DNA of 64,000 bases from Anaerolineae bacterium (lineage in GTDB: Bacteria; Chloroflexota; Anaerolineae; Aggregatilineales; Phototrophicaceae), in contig JAJECX010000044.1 of the NCBI GenBank assembly GCA_022821805.1, forward strand, positions 62,001 to 126,000, read 5' to 3'. Both the position numbers and the translations under genes were made by a program. Below are positions 26,801-34,676 of this stretch, one piece after another. The notes under the pieces are model-generated. The model was not told where the DNA came from. It did no database searches and was given only the letters and a program-made list of their open reading frames with translations. Each line of letters starts with the position of its first letter. Positions within the stretch are counted from its first letter, which is position 1.

Positions 26801-27069
26801 CTGGTCGCGTCAACAAGATATCCGAGGGCAGCCCGCATATAATGGATGCCATGCTGGGGCGACAAGTGGAACTAATCATCAATACGCCGCGCGGCAGCCA
26901 AGCGCATGAAGATGGCATCGCCATCCGCAGCCAGGCTTATGCGCTGGGCATCCCCATCATCACAACGATGAGCGCTGCCGCCGCCGCTGTGCAAGGCATC
27001 AAACGCATGCGGGAGAGACCATTGAGCGTGCGCAGTTTGCAATCGCACTATCAAGCCGTTGTAAATTAG
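23860..27069 (+). CDS. carB: Carbamoyl-phosphate synthase large subunit
   Basis: A 1069-residue chain of normal length with two homologous ATP-grasp halves. The first carries GSGPIVIGQACEFDYSG and RPSYTMGGAGGG; the second GGGPNRIGQGIEFDYCC and RPSYVLGGRGMA. The C-terminal ~140 residues form the MGS-like allosteric domain (FVSVNDFDKPVVAKIARDL), which binds UMP/ornithine-type effectors in studied enzymes. It makes carbamoyl phosphate from bicarbonate, two ATP and ammonia from CarA. The ATG follows carA by 41 nt. Confidence 0.97.
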   Translation: MPKRNDIHSIMIIGSGPIVIGQACEFDYSGVQACKALKTQGYRVILVNSNPATIMTDPQFADATYIEPLTLDICEKIIAQEKPDALLPTVGGQTALNLAVQLKESGALDRCGVELIGATLTSIQLAEDRQLFNDTMREIGLKVPDSKVVASVDDALAFADEIGYPILIRPSYTMGGAGGGVAYDSDELRRVAANGIHQSPVGEALVDRSLLGWKEYELELMRDAKGNFVVVCSIENLDPMGVHTGDSITIAPAQTLTDKEIQRLRNMSRKIFDRVGITTGGANVQFAINPDDGEVHVIEMNPRVSRSSALASKATGFPIAKIAALVAVGFTLDEIPNDITLKTPASFEPSLDYIVVKIPRWDFKKFAGADPVLGPQMKAVGEVMAIGRTFPEALQKGVRSLDIGMDGFGSQVDHDLTPEVLSVPTAQRLFQVASLIASGVPFDEIVYQTHFDPWFVQQMNDLMEIHGSVVDKSLQLRDLDAPDLRKLKQYGFSDAYIADLLGEDRFAIRDYRKALGVSANFYRVDTCAAEFEAMTPYLYSTYEAEDEAAPSDARKVMILGGGPNRIGQGIEFDYCCVHACFALKDAGFETIMVNCNPETVSTDYDTADRLYFEPLTAEDVMNIVDREKPDGVLVQFGGQTPLNIARDLELLGAPIWGTSVDTIDLAEDRERFNALMRQLNIAQPAGATIMSRDQAAEAAVSIGYPVLVRPSYVLGGRGMAIVFDEAQLLKWLDENVEWRGHPVLIDQFLDDAYEVDVDALCDGEAVTIGGIMQHIEQAGVHSGDSACVVPPYKISYFHLDIIRDHTRRIGLALGVKGLFNIQFAVKDDEVYVLEVNPRASRTVPFISKATGCPLARYAAQIAAGASLSELNFLQEPSVTGFFIKEAVFPFQKFPGVDTRLGPEMRSTGEVMGQASSFGHAFVKSQASAGLSLPEGGAVFVSVNDFDKPVVAKIARDLAKLNFEIIATEGTARWLNQMGIEAGRVNKISEGSPHIMDAMLGRQVELIINTPRGSQAHEDGIAIRSQAYALGIPIITTMSAAAAAVQGIKRMRERPLSVRSLQSHYQAVVN

Positions 27070-27090
27070 CGCGTTTTCGAGGTTGGGCGA

Positions 27091-27651
27091 ATGGCACAGG
27101 CATACGAGAATTACCTCCAGGAAGTCCTCATTGATGAAGCCACATTGCAGGGCCGAATCGCCCAGCTTGGCGTACAGGTTAACCGGGACTACGCCGGCTG
27201 CAGCGATTTGCTGCTGCTCTGCGTTTTGAAGGGCGGCGTGATGTTCTTGTCGGATCTGTCGCGCCATATCACTGTCCCTCACATGATCGACTTCATGGCA
27301 GCCAGCAGTTATGGCGCGGGCGCGCGGCAATCTTCTGGCTCTGTTCGCATCGATATGGATATGCGTCTGGATGTGAAGAACAAGCACGTGCTGGTGGTCG
27401 AGGATATTATCGACAGCGGATATACGCTCGCCTTCGTCTTGAAGACATTGCGCAATCGCGAGCCCGCGAGCCTCAAGCTCTGCGCGCTGCTCAACAAACA
27501 GTCGCGCCGAGAAGTGGATATTGAAGTGGATTACATTGGATTCGACATCGATAACAAGTTTGTATTCGGTTACGGATTGGACCTCGACGAGCGCTTCCGC
27601 AATCTTCGCTTCGTCGGCGTCGCGAGGACGGATGCCTTAGCCGATGAATGA
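27091..27651 (+). CDS. hpt: Hypoxanthine phosphoribosyltransferase
   Basis: A 186-residue purine-salvage enzyme joining hypoxanthine/guanine to PRPP. LKGGVMF (46-52), the PRPP loop VVEDIIDSGYTL (102-113) and YGLDLDERFRNL (hood/metal region) match the HPRT family. MIDFMAASSYG is the flexible loop strand. It follows carB by 21 nt on the same strand and overlaps the cca gene by 8 nt, so purine salvage is transcribed with the arg-car genes. PyrR-like regulators share the PRTase fold, but the hood sequence here is HPRT-like. Confidence 0.93.
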   Translation: MAQAYENYLQEVLIDEATLQGRIAQLGVQVNRDYAGCSDLLLLCVLKGGVMFLSDLSRHITVPHMIDFMAASSYGAGARQSSGSVRIDMDMRLDVKNKHVLVVEDIIDSGYTLAFVLKTLRNREPASLKLCALLNKQSRREVDIEVDYIGFDIDNKFVFGYGLDLDERFRNLRFVGVARTDALADE

Positions 27652-29071
27652 CGGCGCTATCCCGTTGTCGTGGCCCGATTTCGTCCTTGAGCTATCGGAG
27701 TTGACCCGTACGATTCCTAACGTGCCGCCGCTCTTCCTCGTCGGCGGCGCCGTGCGCAACGCCTATATGGGCGGCTCGATTGACGAGATTGATGTCGCTG
27801 TCGATGGCGACGCTATCGCGGTAGCGCGCTTTGTCACCGATGCTTGGAATGCCGATATCTACATCATGGACTGGGAGCGCAAAGTTGCGCGCGTATTTGT
27901 TGCGCGTGGCGCTGGCGTCACGACCATCGACTTCGCCAGCTTCCGCGGAGCAACGCTGGAAGAAGACCTGCGCGACCGCGACTTCACCATGAACGCCATG
28001 GCGGCAGATCTGCTGGGAAATCCGTTTGCGCTAATCGATCCGCTGGGCGGCGTGAGCGACTTGAGAATGAAAGTATTGCGCCGCTGTTCGCCGCAGTCGA
28101 TCGCAAACGATCCGATACGGGTGCTGCGCGCCTTTCGCCTAAGCGTCCAGTTCAATCTGAAAATCCATCCGGACACGGTGAAGGATATCCGTTTGCACTC
28201 AGACGAACTGTGTCAGACCTCGCCAGAACGCGTCCGCGATGAATTCTTCAAGCTGCTTCGAACTCGGAATTCGGCGCGCGGCTTGCGCGTTCTCGCGCGC
28301 ATTGGCGCCTTGGAGCAAGTGCTGCCGTCCGGCGCCGCTGGCGGTGAAGCTGCCCTGGCGGTGGCGGGACGCATGGAAGCAATCCTGACCGCGATCAGCA
28401 GCAAGCGAACCGATAATACGGCGGCCGCCTTTGATCTCGGCATGCTGGTTATACAGTTGGATCGCTTTCGCGCTCCGCTTCAAAATCATATTGCGCGTGT
28501 GTACGGCAACGGTCGTACACACGCCGAGTTGCTGTTGCTGGCGGCATTGCTCCAACATCTTGGCGACAAGCGTTCTGATGGTGAGAGATGCATTGATTCC
28601 GCAACCATAGGGGGAGCTGCGCGCTCGCTGCGGTTGACGCGGGAAGAAGAGCGCAAGCTTGTCGTTGCAATTGCGGACTGCCGCAAGATCATTGAACTGG
28701 AAAGCTGGACCATACTGGACCAGCACCGCTTTTGGAATCGCTTGAAGAAACGAGGCATTGACGCAATCCTGCTTGGCGCGGCGATCCAAATGGCGGCGCA
28801 GAGCCGGGCGGTAAAGCAGGGCGAATGGCTGCAATTCGTCGAGCGGGCAATAGGCTTGCTGGACGTTTACTTCAACCACTTTGATGAAATCGTCAGTCCT
28901 ACCATTCTTCTGGATGGAAACGCGGTGCAGGCTTTGCTTGGCATCGCGCCTGGACCGGAGGTGGGGCGCGCTCTAACTGCACTGCGGGAGGCGCAAGTCA
29001 AGGGCGAAGTCAAATCGGAGTCCGAGGCGCGTGCATTTCTCTTGCGCGCTGCGGGCCGGGACTGCGTATAG
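27644..29071 (+). CDS. cca: tRNA nucleotidyltransferase/poly(A) polymerase family (CCA-adding) protein
   Basis: A 475-residue class II nucleotidyltransferase. FLVGGAVRNAYMGG (31-44) and EIDVAVDG (48-55) form the head-domain active site, RDRDFTMNAMA (111-121) the single-strand binding motif, and PIRVLRAFRLSVQFNLKIHP (157-176) the neck motif. The usual catalytic Asp-x-Asp reads E48-x-D50, a conservative change. No HD phosphatase domain is evident; the C-terminal half is a helical tail domain. It adds or repairs the tRNA 3' CCA end in most relatives, or only CC or A in some lineages. A second nucleotidyltransferase elsewhere would decide this. It is the last gene of the arg-car transcription unit. 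Confidence 0.88.
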   Translation: MNDGAIPLSWPDFVLELSELTRTIPNVPPLFLVGGAVRNAYMGGSIDEIDVAVDGDAIAVARFVTDAWNADIYIMDWERKVARVFVARGAGVTTIDFASFRGATLEEDLRDRDFTMNAMAADLLGNPFALIDPLGGVSDLRMKVLRRCSPQSIANDPIRVLRAFRLSVQFNLKIHPDTVKDIRLHSDELCQTSPERVRDEFFKLLRTRNSARGLRVLARIGALEQVLPSGAAGGEAALAVAGRMEAILTAISSKRTDNTAAAFDLGMLVIQLDRFRAPLQNHIARVYGNGRTHAELLLLAALLQHLGDKRSDGERCIDSATIGGAARSLRLTREEERKLVVAIADCRKIIELESWTILDQHRFWNRLKKRGIDAILLGAAIQMAAQSRAVKQGEWLQFVERAIGLLDVYFNHFDEIVSPTILLDGNAVQALLGIAPGPEVGRALTALREAQVKGEVKSESEARAFLLRAAGRDCV

Positions 29072-29091
29072 ATCTGTAATTTACCGAGCCG

Positions 29092-29673
29092 TCACCATTG
29101 CTTCGCGCCCGTTGCATGAGCGAACCGGTAGAATAGCAACATGGTTCGACCGTATTTGCGCTGATCACTCACTGCCAATTGCTGGAAAGACCGGTTCGCA
29201 TCGTATTCGTTGGGGTCGATCTGAACGATGATTTGCCGGTCTAGACAGTGCCACTCGCTATTGGCGTCGAAAGCCGCGAGCGTCTTTAACCAAATGCCTT
29301 TGTATTGCGGCGGCGCGACATAAATGTAAAGATAGTTGCGCTCGGGGCGGCGAGAGATGAGATCGAAAGCGTCTCGTCTGGTGACCTGCGCTTTTGACTT
29401 GAGACCGGTGCGCGCGAGATTATGATGTATCGTTTTGATCGCCGCCCGCTCCAAGTCGTTGAAATGCGCGTATGCGGCGCCCCGGCTGAGCGCCTCAATG
29501 CCGACACTGCCCGTCCCGGCGAAGAGATCGAGAAAGTTTGCCTCTCGAATGTCGCCGCCGATAATGCTAAACAGCGCTTCTTTCGCCCGATCCATGATGG
29601 GACGCGTGCTCGACCCAGGTACGGGTTTTAGCTTCATGCCGCGCGCCGCGCCGGCGATGACGCGCAGAGACAC
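29092..29673 (-). CDS. rsmD: 16S rRNA (guanine966-N2)-methyltransferase RsmD-like
   Basis: A 193-residue SAM-dependent RNA methyltransferase. RVIAGAARG followed by RPIMDRAKEALFSII is the typical RsmD beginning, and LDLFAGTGSVGIEAL (48-62) is SAM motif I. The start is GTG 29673, 2 nt after the stop of the upstream gene; the frame is open further back only through that neighbour. Odd point: catalytic motif IV, normally DPPY/F, reads APPQY (120-124). The Asp that would position the guanine amino group is therefore replaced by Ala. Activity may be reduced or the Asp role taken by another residue. Confidence 0.85.
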   Translation of the reverse strand: MSLRVIAGAARGMKLKPVPGSSTRPIMDRAKEALFSIIGGDIREANFLDLFAGTGSVGIEALSRGAAYAHFNDLERAAIKTIHHNLARTGLKSKAQVTRRDAFDLISRRPERNYLYIYVAPPQYKGIWLKTLAAFDANSEWHCLDRQIIVQIDPNEYDANRSFQQLAVSDQRKYGRTMLLFYRFAHATGAKQW

Positions 29674-29675
29674 GG

Positions 29676-30668
29676 CTATGCCGAGCGCTCGACTAGGCTG
29701 CGGATGGCGCGGATATTGGAAATCGGCGTCGTAACTTGACCCTCGCCGCTGCCAGACAAAATGAGGCGGCGCTGATCGCAATGCTCTAGCGCCTCCCGCA
29801 TGGATGCTTGCAGCAGTGTCGGCGTTCCGTGAAGCAGATCATTTTGATCATTCAGACCGCCGCAGGTGGCGCCGCCATACAGACTCATGGCTTCGGCAAG
29901 CTCGATCGATCCCGCGCCAACATCCCAATTGTAGGCTTGAAGCTGCAAGCCGCCAAGCAGTTTCAACATAGGCGAGGGTCCAGCCGCTTGCACAATGTTC
30001 AGCCACCAGCGCTCGGGAAGAGACGACCGGATGCTCTCAAGCTGTGGTAGACCGAAGGCCGCGTATTCCGCTTCGGACAAAATGTCATGGCTGGCGAACT
30101 CGGTCACGATGAAGACGCCGGCGAGCCCGGGCAATTTCCGCAGCGATTCCAAAAAACGCAGCGTGCTTTCCGTTATATGATTCAATCCAGTGCGCAGACG
30201 GTCCGGGCGCACTCGCATATCGCGCAGCACTCTTTTGGACCCGGCCAACTGCGCCGCTTGCGCGAGCGGGCTGTAAATGGTTTGCAGCACCGGTACATTA
30301 TCCGATTCCAGCGCGCCGCAAATCAAACGGAGGCATTCGACTTGCTGGGAAAGCGCGCCGCGAGCAGGCGCCAGTGGGCGCAGCTGAGTCCAATCAAGCG
30401 ATCGCTTGATTAAGCGCTTCTTGATGGCGCGGATGCCGGAGGGAGCGCCACGCCACTCGTCCTGCAGGCCATAGTCGGTCACCTGGAAACTGCGCGATGG
30501 CATGACACGGGCGAAATCCCAATTGTAGTCATGCTGGAAATCAATCGTCGAGCGCGCAAGGTCGGTATACCGTTGATCGTCGCCGGGCCAATGCCGCCAG
30601 AGCGCAACCGGCGCGCGATCAACCGCTTCGCCCGCGATCGCTCGCTCCAGGCGTTCGCGCTTTTGCAT
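29676..30668 (-). CDS. Uroporphyrinogen decarboxylase-family protein
   Basis: A 330-residue UroD/MtaA-fold protein. The start (RLERAIAGEAVDRAPVALWRHWPGDD) is typical of the family's non-haem branch, and ESDNVPVLQTIYSPLAQA and LQAYNWDVGAGS are core strands. True HemE enzymes carry an RQAGR motif near the N-terminus, which is absent. A haem role is therefore unlikely; methyltransferase or decarboxylase functions on other substrates occur in this branch. It lies between a TPR protein (8 nt upstream) and rsmD (2 nt downstream). Confidence 0.82.
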   Translation of the reverse strand: MQKRERLERAIAGEAVDRAPVALWRHWPGDDQRYTDLARSTIDFQHDYNWDFARVMPSRSFQVTDYGLQDEWRGAPSGIRAIKKRLIKRSLDWTQLRPLAPARGALSQQVECLRLICGALESDNVPVLQTIYSPLAQAAQLAGSKRVLRDMRVRPDRLRTGLNHITESTLRFLESLRKLPGLAGVFIVTEFASHDILSEAEYAAFGLPQLESIRSSLPERWWLNIVQAAGPSPMLKLLGGLQLQAYNWDVGAGSIELAEAMSLYGGATCGGLNDQNDLLHGTPTLLQASMREALEHCDQRRLILSGSGEGQVTTPISNIRAIRSLVERSA

Positions 30669-30676
30669 CTGCGAGC

Positions 30677-31036
30677 TTACGAGGTGACGCTGCTAACATC
30701 ATCAATGCGCTGTTGCAGCATTCGCGTCAACATCATATAGCGATCATCGAAGTTGGTTTCGAGGTCGTTGGCGCCGTGCTGACCTTCCGCGTGAGACGTC
30801 ACCTGCACCGCCGAAAGCGCCTGCTCGGTGATGGACAGCGCCCGCTGAAATGAATCGGCGGCCGCTTCCAACTCGCCGCTGGCTTTGAGCGCCAATCCCA
30901 TTCCATAGTGAGCGTCGACGCTGTCTGGGCTAGCGGCGATCACCTCATCAAAGGCGTCAATTGCGCCGCGGTTGTCGCCATCGCGATGCATGCGCCATGC
31001 TCTGCCGATTTTCTCTGCCGAGGGTATGGTGGACAT
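30677..31036 (-). CDS. Small TPR-repeat protein
   Basis: A 119-residue soluble protein with two clear tetratricopeptide repeats (~10-75: AWRMHRDGDNRGAIDAFDEV, AHYGMGLALKASGELEAAAD). A C-terminal helical tail contains an acidic/polar stretch. It is likely a protein-protein adaptor. GGGAGG lies 9 nt upstream of the ATG. It is the first gene of the operon with the UroD-family gene and rsmD; its partner is unknown. Confidence 0.8.
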   Translation of the reverse strand: MSTIPSAEKIGRAWRMHRDGDNRGAIDAFDEVIAASPDSVDAHYGMGLALKASGELEAAADSFQRALSITEQALSAVQVTSHAEGQHGANDLETNFDDRYMMLTRMLQQRIDDVSSVTS

Positions 31037-31261
31037 GAGTTTTCCTCCCGGAATGCACTTTAAGCGTATTGAAAGCCGCTAGCGGATAACCGCGCCGATA
31101 TCGTGAATTCGACACTATTTTACCGAAAACCTAATATGCCGCTACCGTTTGAACGCAAGCGTATAGCAATCGCAGACTTTCACCGGCTCAGTATTCACGT
31201 CTTGTTGGTCATTATGCGCGGTGATATTCTTTCCCCCGAACGAGGCAGCCGAATACGGTTT

Positions 31262-31726
31262 ATGAAAATACGAGCGGCGGAATCGTCTGACCTGGAGCCC
31301 GCTTCCCAGTTGTGGTTCGACCGAATGAACCTGCTGCAGCAGACCGATTGGCAAATCAAGCTCTTGCCCGATGCCAAAGAGGACTGGCGGACAAAAGCCA
31401 GCAGTTGGATCGCTGACGATCAGGTTCGCTTCCTGGTTGCGGAAAACAACGAGGAGCTGATTGGTTTGATCGCGGTGGGTTTGGCAAAGGGCATGCCCGG
31501 CTTGTATCCGCAACGTAAAGCAGCGCTTTTGGATATGGCTGTCGATCTGCATGCAACGCACCGTGGCTTGGGCAAGCAGCTGCTGGACATGGCGAAACGC
31601 TGGCTGTCCGCTAAGAATGTTACCGAGTTGGAGGTTGATGTGCCCGCGCATTATCCCGTCGAAACGGCATTTTGGCGGACGCAGGGCGCCGAGTTACGAT
31701 TCGAAAGGCGTTGGCTGAGAATATGA
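31262..31726 (+). CDS. GNAT-family N-acetyltransferase (first of a tandem pair)
   Basis: A 154-residue acetyltransferase starting MKIRAAESSDLEPASQLWF. Motif A is LDMAVDLHATHRGLGKQLLD with the H-R-G-L-G-K pyrophosphate loop, and VPAHYPVETAFWRTQGAE forms motif B. The frame is open 53 codons upstream, but those residues are not GNAT-like, so ATG 31262 is preferred although its ribosome site is weak. The stop overlaps the next GNAT start (ATGA). The two GNATs are divergent in sequence. The substrate is unknown. Confidence 0.82.
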   Translation: MKIRAAESSDLEPASQLWFDRMNLLQQTDWQIKLLPDAKEDWRTKASSWIADDQVRFLVAENNEELIGLIAVGLAKGMPGLYPQRKAALLDMAVDLHATHRGLGKQLLDMAKRWLSAKNVTELEVDVPAHYPVETAFWRTQGAELRFERRWLRI

Positions 31727-32202
31727 TACGGCTGGCGGAAGCGGCCGATGCCGAATTCATCGGCGAACTGTGGGCAGAGATGGTTGCTTACCACGCGGAG
31801 CTGGATGCGCAGACTTTTCGACCGGCGGAAATTGGCGCCGAATTATACGCGAGTGGCATCCTCTCCCGCCTCAGTGATGCAGACGCGCGAGTCCTGGTGG
31901 TGGAAATCAACGGCGAAGTCGTCGGCTTTGTGAATGGCGTCATCGCGAATATCACCACCGAAATGTTCATGCCGCTGCGCTGCGGTCTGCTATCAGATAT
32001 CTATCTCAAAGAGGGCTATCGCCGACAAGGTTTAGGTCGGCAGCTGGTTGAACGTCTGACCTGGTGGTTTCGCTCGCAAGGTGTCCGGACTTTTGAGTGG
32101 CATGTTAGCGCCAGGAATCATGAGGCGCTGGCTTTCTGGAATTCTATCGGCGGCGAGACCACCATGATGCGGATGCGCGCCGCAATACCGGAGGAGGACT
32201 GA
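31723..32202 (+). CDS. GNAT-family N-acetyltransferase (second of a tandem pair)
   Basis: A 159-residue acetyltransferase beginning MIRLAEAADAEFIGELWAEM. Motif A is LLSDIYLKEGYRRQGLGRQL with R-R-Q-G-L-G-R, and WHVSARNHEALAFWNSIG is the usual motif B with the Asn and Trp. The start is set by the ATGA overlap with the first GNAT. Its TGA overlaps the start of the AlaX gene by 1 nt, so the three are cotranslated. Acetylation of a ribosomal or small-molecule amine is possible; nothing identifies the substrate. Confidence 0.87.
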   Translation: MIRLAEAADAEFIGELWAEMVAYHAELDAQTFRPAEIGAELYASGILSRLSDADARVLVVEINGEVVGFVNGVIANITTEMFMPLRCGLLSDIYLKEGYRRQGLGRQLVERLTWWFRSQGVRTFEWHVSARNHEALAFWNSIGGETTMMRMRAAIPEED

Positions 32203-32909
32203 TGACAGATCTGCTGTATCTGCACGACAGCTATCTTCGAGAGTTTGGCGCCATAGTAAAAGGGCATGACCTCGAGCAGAACGGCGTCGCGCTGGATCAA
32301 AGCGCCTTCTATCCCGGTGGCGGCGGGCAGCTGCCCGATGCGGGTACGATATGGATTGGCGAAGCGAGCTATCCCGTCAGCCGAGTGAAGCGCGGAAATG
32401 TGCACATCATCGAGGGCGAATTGCCGCCAATCGGCGCGGAAGTCCGCGGACAGCTTGATTGGGAGCGGCGTTACAAGATCATGCGGACGCATACTGCGAT
32501 GCATATCTTATGCGGTGTGATTTGGCGGGACTATCAGGCGAGCGTAACCGGGGGCAATATGGATGTGCTCAGCGGACGCATGGATTTCGAATTTGAAAGG
32601 CTGGCGCCGGAAGTCATAGTTGAGATTGAAAAGAAGATCAATCTGGAAGTTGAAGCGGCGCGCGCCGTCCGAATCGAGATTCTGCCGCGCGAGACCGCCT
32701 TTCAGATTCCCGATCTGATTCGCACGAAAATCAATCTCTTGCCCAAAAGCATTCAGGAAGTGCGGACCGTCGAGATTGTCGGGCTGGACTTGCAGGCGGA
32801 CGGCGGAACCCATGTCGCCAATACGCGCGAAGTTGGCGCGATCAAAATTGCAAAGTACAAAAGCAAAGGCGGCATCAATAAGCGGCTGTATGTGGAGCTC
32901 GAGGATTGA
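32202..32909 (+). CDS. AlaX-type alanyl-tRNA editing protein
   Basis: A 235-residue free-standing editing domain related to AlaRS, which hydrolyses mischarged Ser-tRNA(Ala). FYPGGGGQLPDAG (36-48) is the N-terminal barrel motif and RTHTAMH gives zinc ligands H97 and H101. DGGTH (200-204) gives H204; the usual fourth ligand Cys of CGGTH is Asp here. NTREVGAIKI follows as expected. The length matches AlaX-M enzymes, which carry the N-terminal domain as well as the editing core. It is translated in overlap with a GNAT upstream and an unknown gene downstream (TGATG at both ends). Confidence 0.9.
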   Translation: MTDLLYLHDSYLREFGAIVKGHDLEQNGVALDQSAFYPGGGGQLPDAGTIWIGEASYPVSRVKRGNVHIIEGELPPIGAEVRGQLDWERRYKIMRTHTAMHILCGVIWRDYQASVTGGNMDVLSGRMDFEFERLAPEVIVEIEKKINLEVEAARAVRIEILPRETAFQIPDLIRTKINLLPKSIQEVRTVEIVGLDLQADGGTHVANTREVGAIKIAKYKSKGGINKRLYVELED

Positions 32910-33613
32910 TGCGCTATTTGCATCCGGTGCAGGCGCATGAGCGATTCCTGGCGAGCGGATGCCACCGGTTTTTCCGCAATGGCGAGTTATTGCGAAAGAC
33001 CGAGTCTTGGGCGATTCATTCACATCCTGATGGCGAGAAGTTTGTGCGCGTCGATATGGATGCGCGCGAAGCCGAGGGCAAGTCGATTCTCGCTGAAGCG
33101 CTGCTTACCAGTGGCGATTCCTTGGCGAGGCTCGATATTCGCTATGAAAATGCCCGCTTTGAAGGTGGCATAAAGAATCTCCGTGCGACATATCAGCTCG
33201 CGGATGGGCGACTGCAGGTTGGATTCAGCATGAACGGAGAAGATCGACAATACGTCGAAGTCTCCGTTCCGCAATACGCCCTGATTGATATTCCGCTGCT
33301 GGTGTTTCGCGGACGCGCCGTTATGAGATTGGCGCAGCTGCGTCAGGCGCGAATGGCGGTCTTCGTGCCGATGTTCGAACATGCTCAACTGTTCCCCGGT
33401 GTCCTCCAGCACAATGTCTCGCCCGTTGAATACGTCGGCGATGATGAGGTGCTTGTCGGAAAGCGCTCGATTCCGGCGCGGCGTTATCGTTATATCGATA
33501 AGGCTGTGTCATACTGGATTGACCGCCATGGCGTGATCGTCAAGCGGGTGAACAGCTTTAAGCAGCAGGAGATGCTGGTTGAGATCAGCAATTACGCCGC
33601 GCCTGCGCTCTAA
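32909..33613 (+). CDS. Conserved-looking protein of unknown function
   Basis: A 234-residue protein I do not recognise with confidence. It is mostly beta-strand-like. An N-terminal third is rich in charged residues, followed by alternating hydrophobic strands (RLDIRYENARFEGGIKNLRA, YVEVSVPQYALIDIPLLVF) and a closing KRSIPARRYRYIDKAVSYWI. The last ~70 residues recall DUF3108-like proteins that end in a strand-turn-strand around a D-x-x-G. No signal peptide, membrane segment or catalytic motif is evident. It begins at ATG 32909 overlapping the AlaX stop, so it belongs to the GNAT-GNAT-AlaX unit. Confidence 0.6.
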   Translation: MRYLHPVQAHERFLASGCHRFFRNGELLRKTESWAIHSHPDGEKFVRVDMDAREAEGKSILAEALLTSGDSLARLDIRYENARFEGGIKNLRATYQLADGRLQVGFSMNGEDRQYVEVSVPQYALIDIPLLVFRGRAVMRLAQLRQARMAVFVPMFEHAQLFPGVLQHNVSPVEYVGDDEVLVGKRSIPARRYRYIDKAVSYWIDRHGVIVKRVNSFKQQEMLVEISNYAAPAL

Positions 33614-33673
33614 GGTGAATGCGCAGCCTGCAGTTGAAGTTAGCCGAGCATTCACTGCTCAAGATTCGGAACG

Positions 33674-34663
33674 ATGATCAAGCGCTTTCAGATCTTTTTT
33701 GGCCCACGCCGATTCCGCGCCTTTGTCGCGCTGCTGGCGACGACCGGTTTCGCCAATCTGGCTTTATATGCGCTTGGCCAAGGCTCGCAGACCGCCACTG
33801 CGCTGCAAACGCTGCTCATGCTGGTTTTCCTGCTGGGCGCATCGGTCCTGATCCTCGGTCGTCTGCCGGCGGAAGAACGCCTGCGCTGGCTGGCTATCAT
33901 CGCGCCTTCAGTTTTGGGTATCGTCATCGGCTCGGTGGTTCTTCCGCATCTGACCGGTTTGTTCGTTGGCGCTGGACTCGGCTGGATTGTCGCCGGCATT
34001 TTCATATTCCGCGATGTCCGGGGACCGCAGAATTATCGCGCAGCAGTCAAAGCGATGCGCAAAGGCGATTACCCTTCGGCGATCGCCAGCATGACAGCGG
34101 AAATACGAGAAAACCCGAGCCGCGCGGAACAGTATCGATTCCGCGCCGAGCTTCATCGGCTGGCGGGCGATCTCAAGGCGGCGCGGGCCGACTATCGACG
34201 CATGACTGAACTTGATGAGATGTCGGCAATCGCCTACAACGGATTGGCTGAGGTCGAGTTGCAGGCGGGCAATTTGGAAACTGCGAGGATGGCCGCCATG
34301 AAGGCCTTTGAGTTGGCGCCGAAGGAATGGATCGCGGCTTATAATCTGGGCATGATCGAAGAGCGACTGGACTACGACGAATCCGCGCTTGGGCGCCTAA
34401 GCGATGCGCTTGAATTGGCGATACCCGATTCTCGACACCGATTGCTGGTACACTTATACTTATGGCGTATTCACCATCGCCGGGCTGACGACGAGGCGGC
34501 GCGCGCTGCCTTGACCGCGCTCAAACGTGAAAAAGCGGGACTGGAAGAGTGGCAAGTAATCATGAGCGCGGATGAAGCCCAGGCTCTTCGTGATGTTTTG
34601 AGCGGCGATATTGAAGAGGCGCGCCGCCTGATAATGGACCAGGAAGACCGTGTATCGCAGTAA
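33674..34663 (+). CDS. Membrane-anchored TPR protein 1 (four TM segments)
   Basis: A 329-residue protein. Four hydrophobic segments fall within residues ~15-112 (LLATTGFANLALYAL, LLMLVFLLGASVLIL, IIAPSVLGIVIGSVVL, LFVGAGLGWIVAGIFIF). The rest is a cytoplasmic-style TPR array from about 120 to 290, with repeats such as MRKGDYPSAIASMTAEIREN and LAEVELQAGNLETARMAAMK. It is the first of three consecutive genes with the same plan: membrane segments, then TPRs. TPR arrays usually scaffold protein complexes; the partner is unknown. It is 60 nt after the preceding gene. Confidence 0.75.
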   Translation: MIKRFQIFFGPRRFRAFVALLATTGFANLALYALGQGSQTATALQTLLMLVFLLGASVLILGRLPAEERLRWLAIIAPSVLGIVIGSVVLPHLTGLFVGAGLGWIVAGIFIFRDVRGPQNYRAAVKAMRKGDYPSAIASMTAEIRENPSRAEQYRFRAELHRLAGDLKAARADYRRMTELDEMSAIAYNGLAEVELQAGNLETARMAAMKAFELAPKEWIAAYNLGMIEERLDYDESALGRLSDALELAIPDSRHRLLVHLYLWRIHHRRADDEAARAALTALKREKAGLEEWQVIMSADEAQALRDVLSGDIEEARRLIMDQEDRVSQ

Positions 34664-34676
34664 TTGGAGAGCAGAC

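Noticed and set aside
29676..30668. HemE (haem-pathway uroporphyrinogen decarboxylase)
   Set aside because: The N-terminal RQAGR-type motif of HemE is absent and the neighbours are not haem genes; only family membership is supported.
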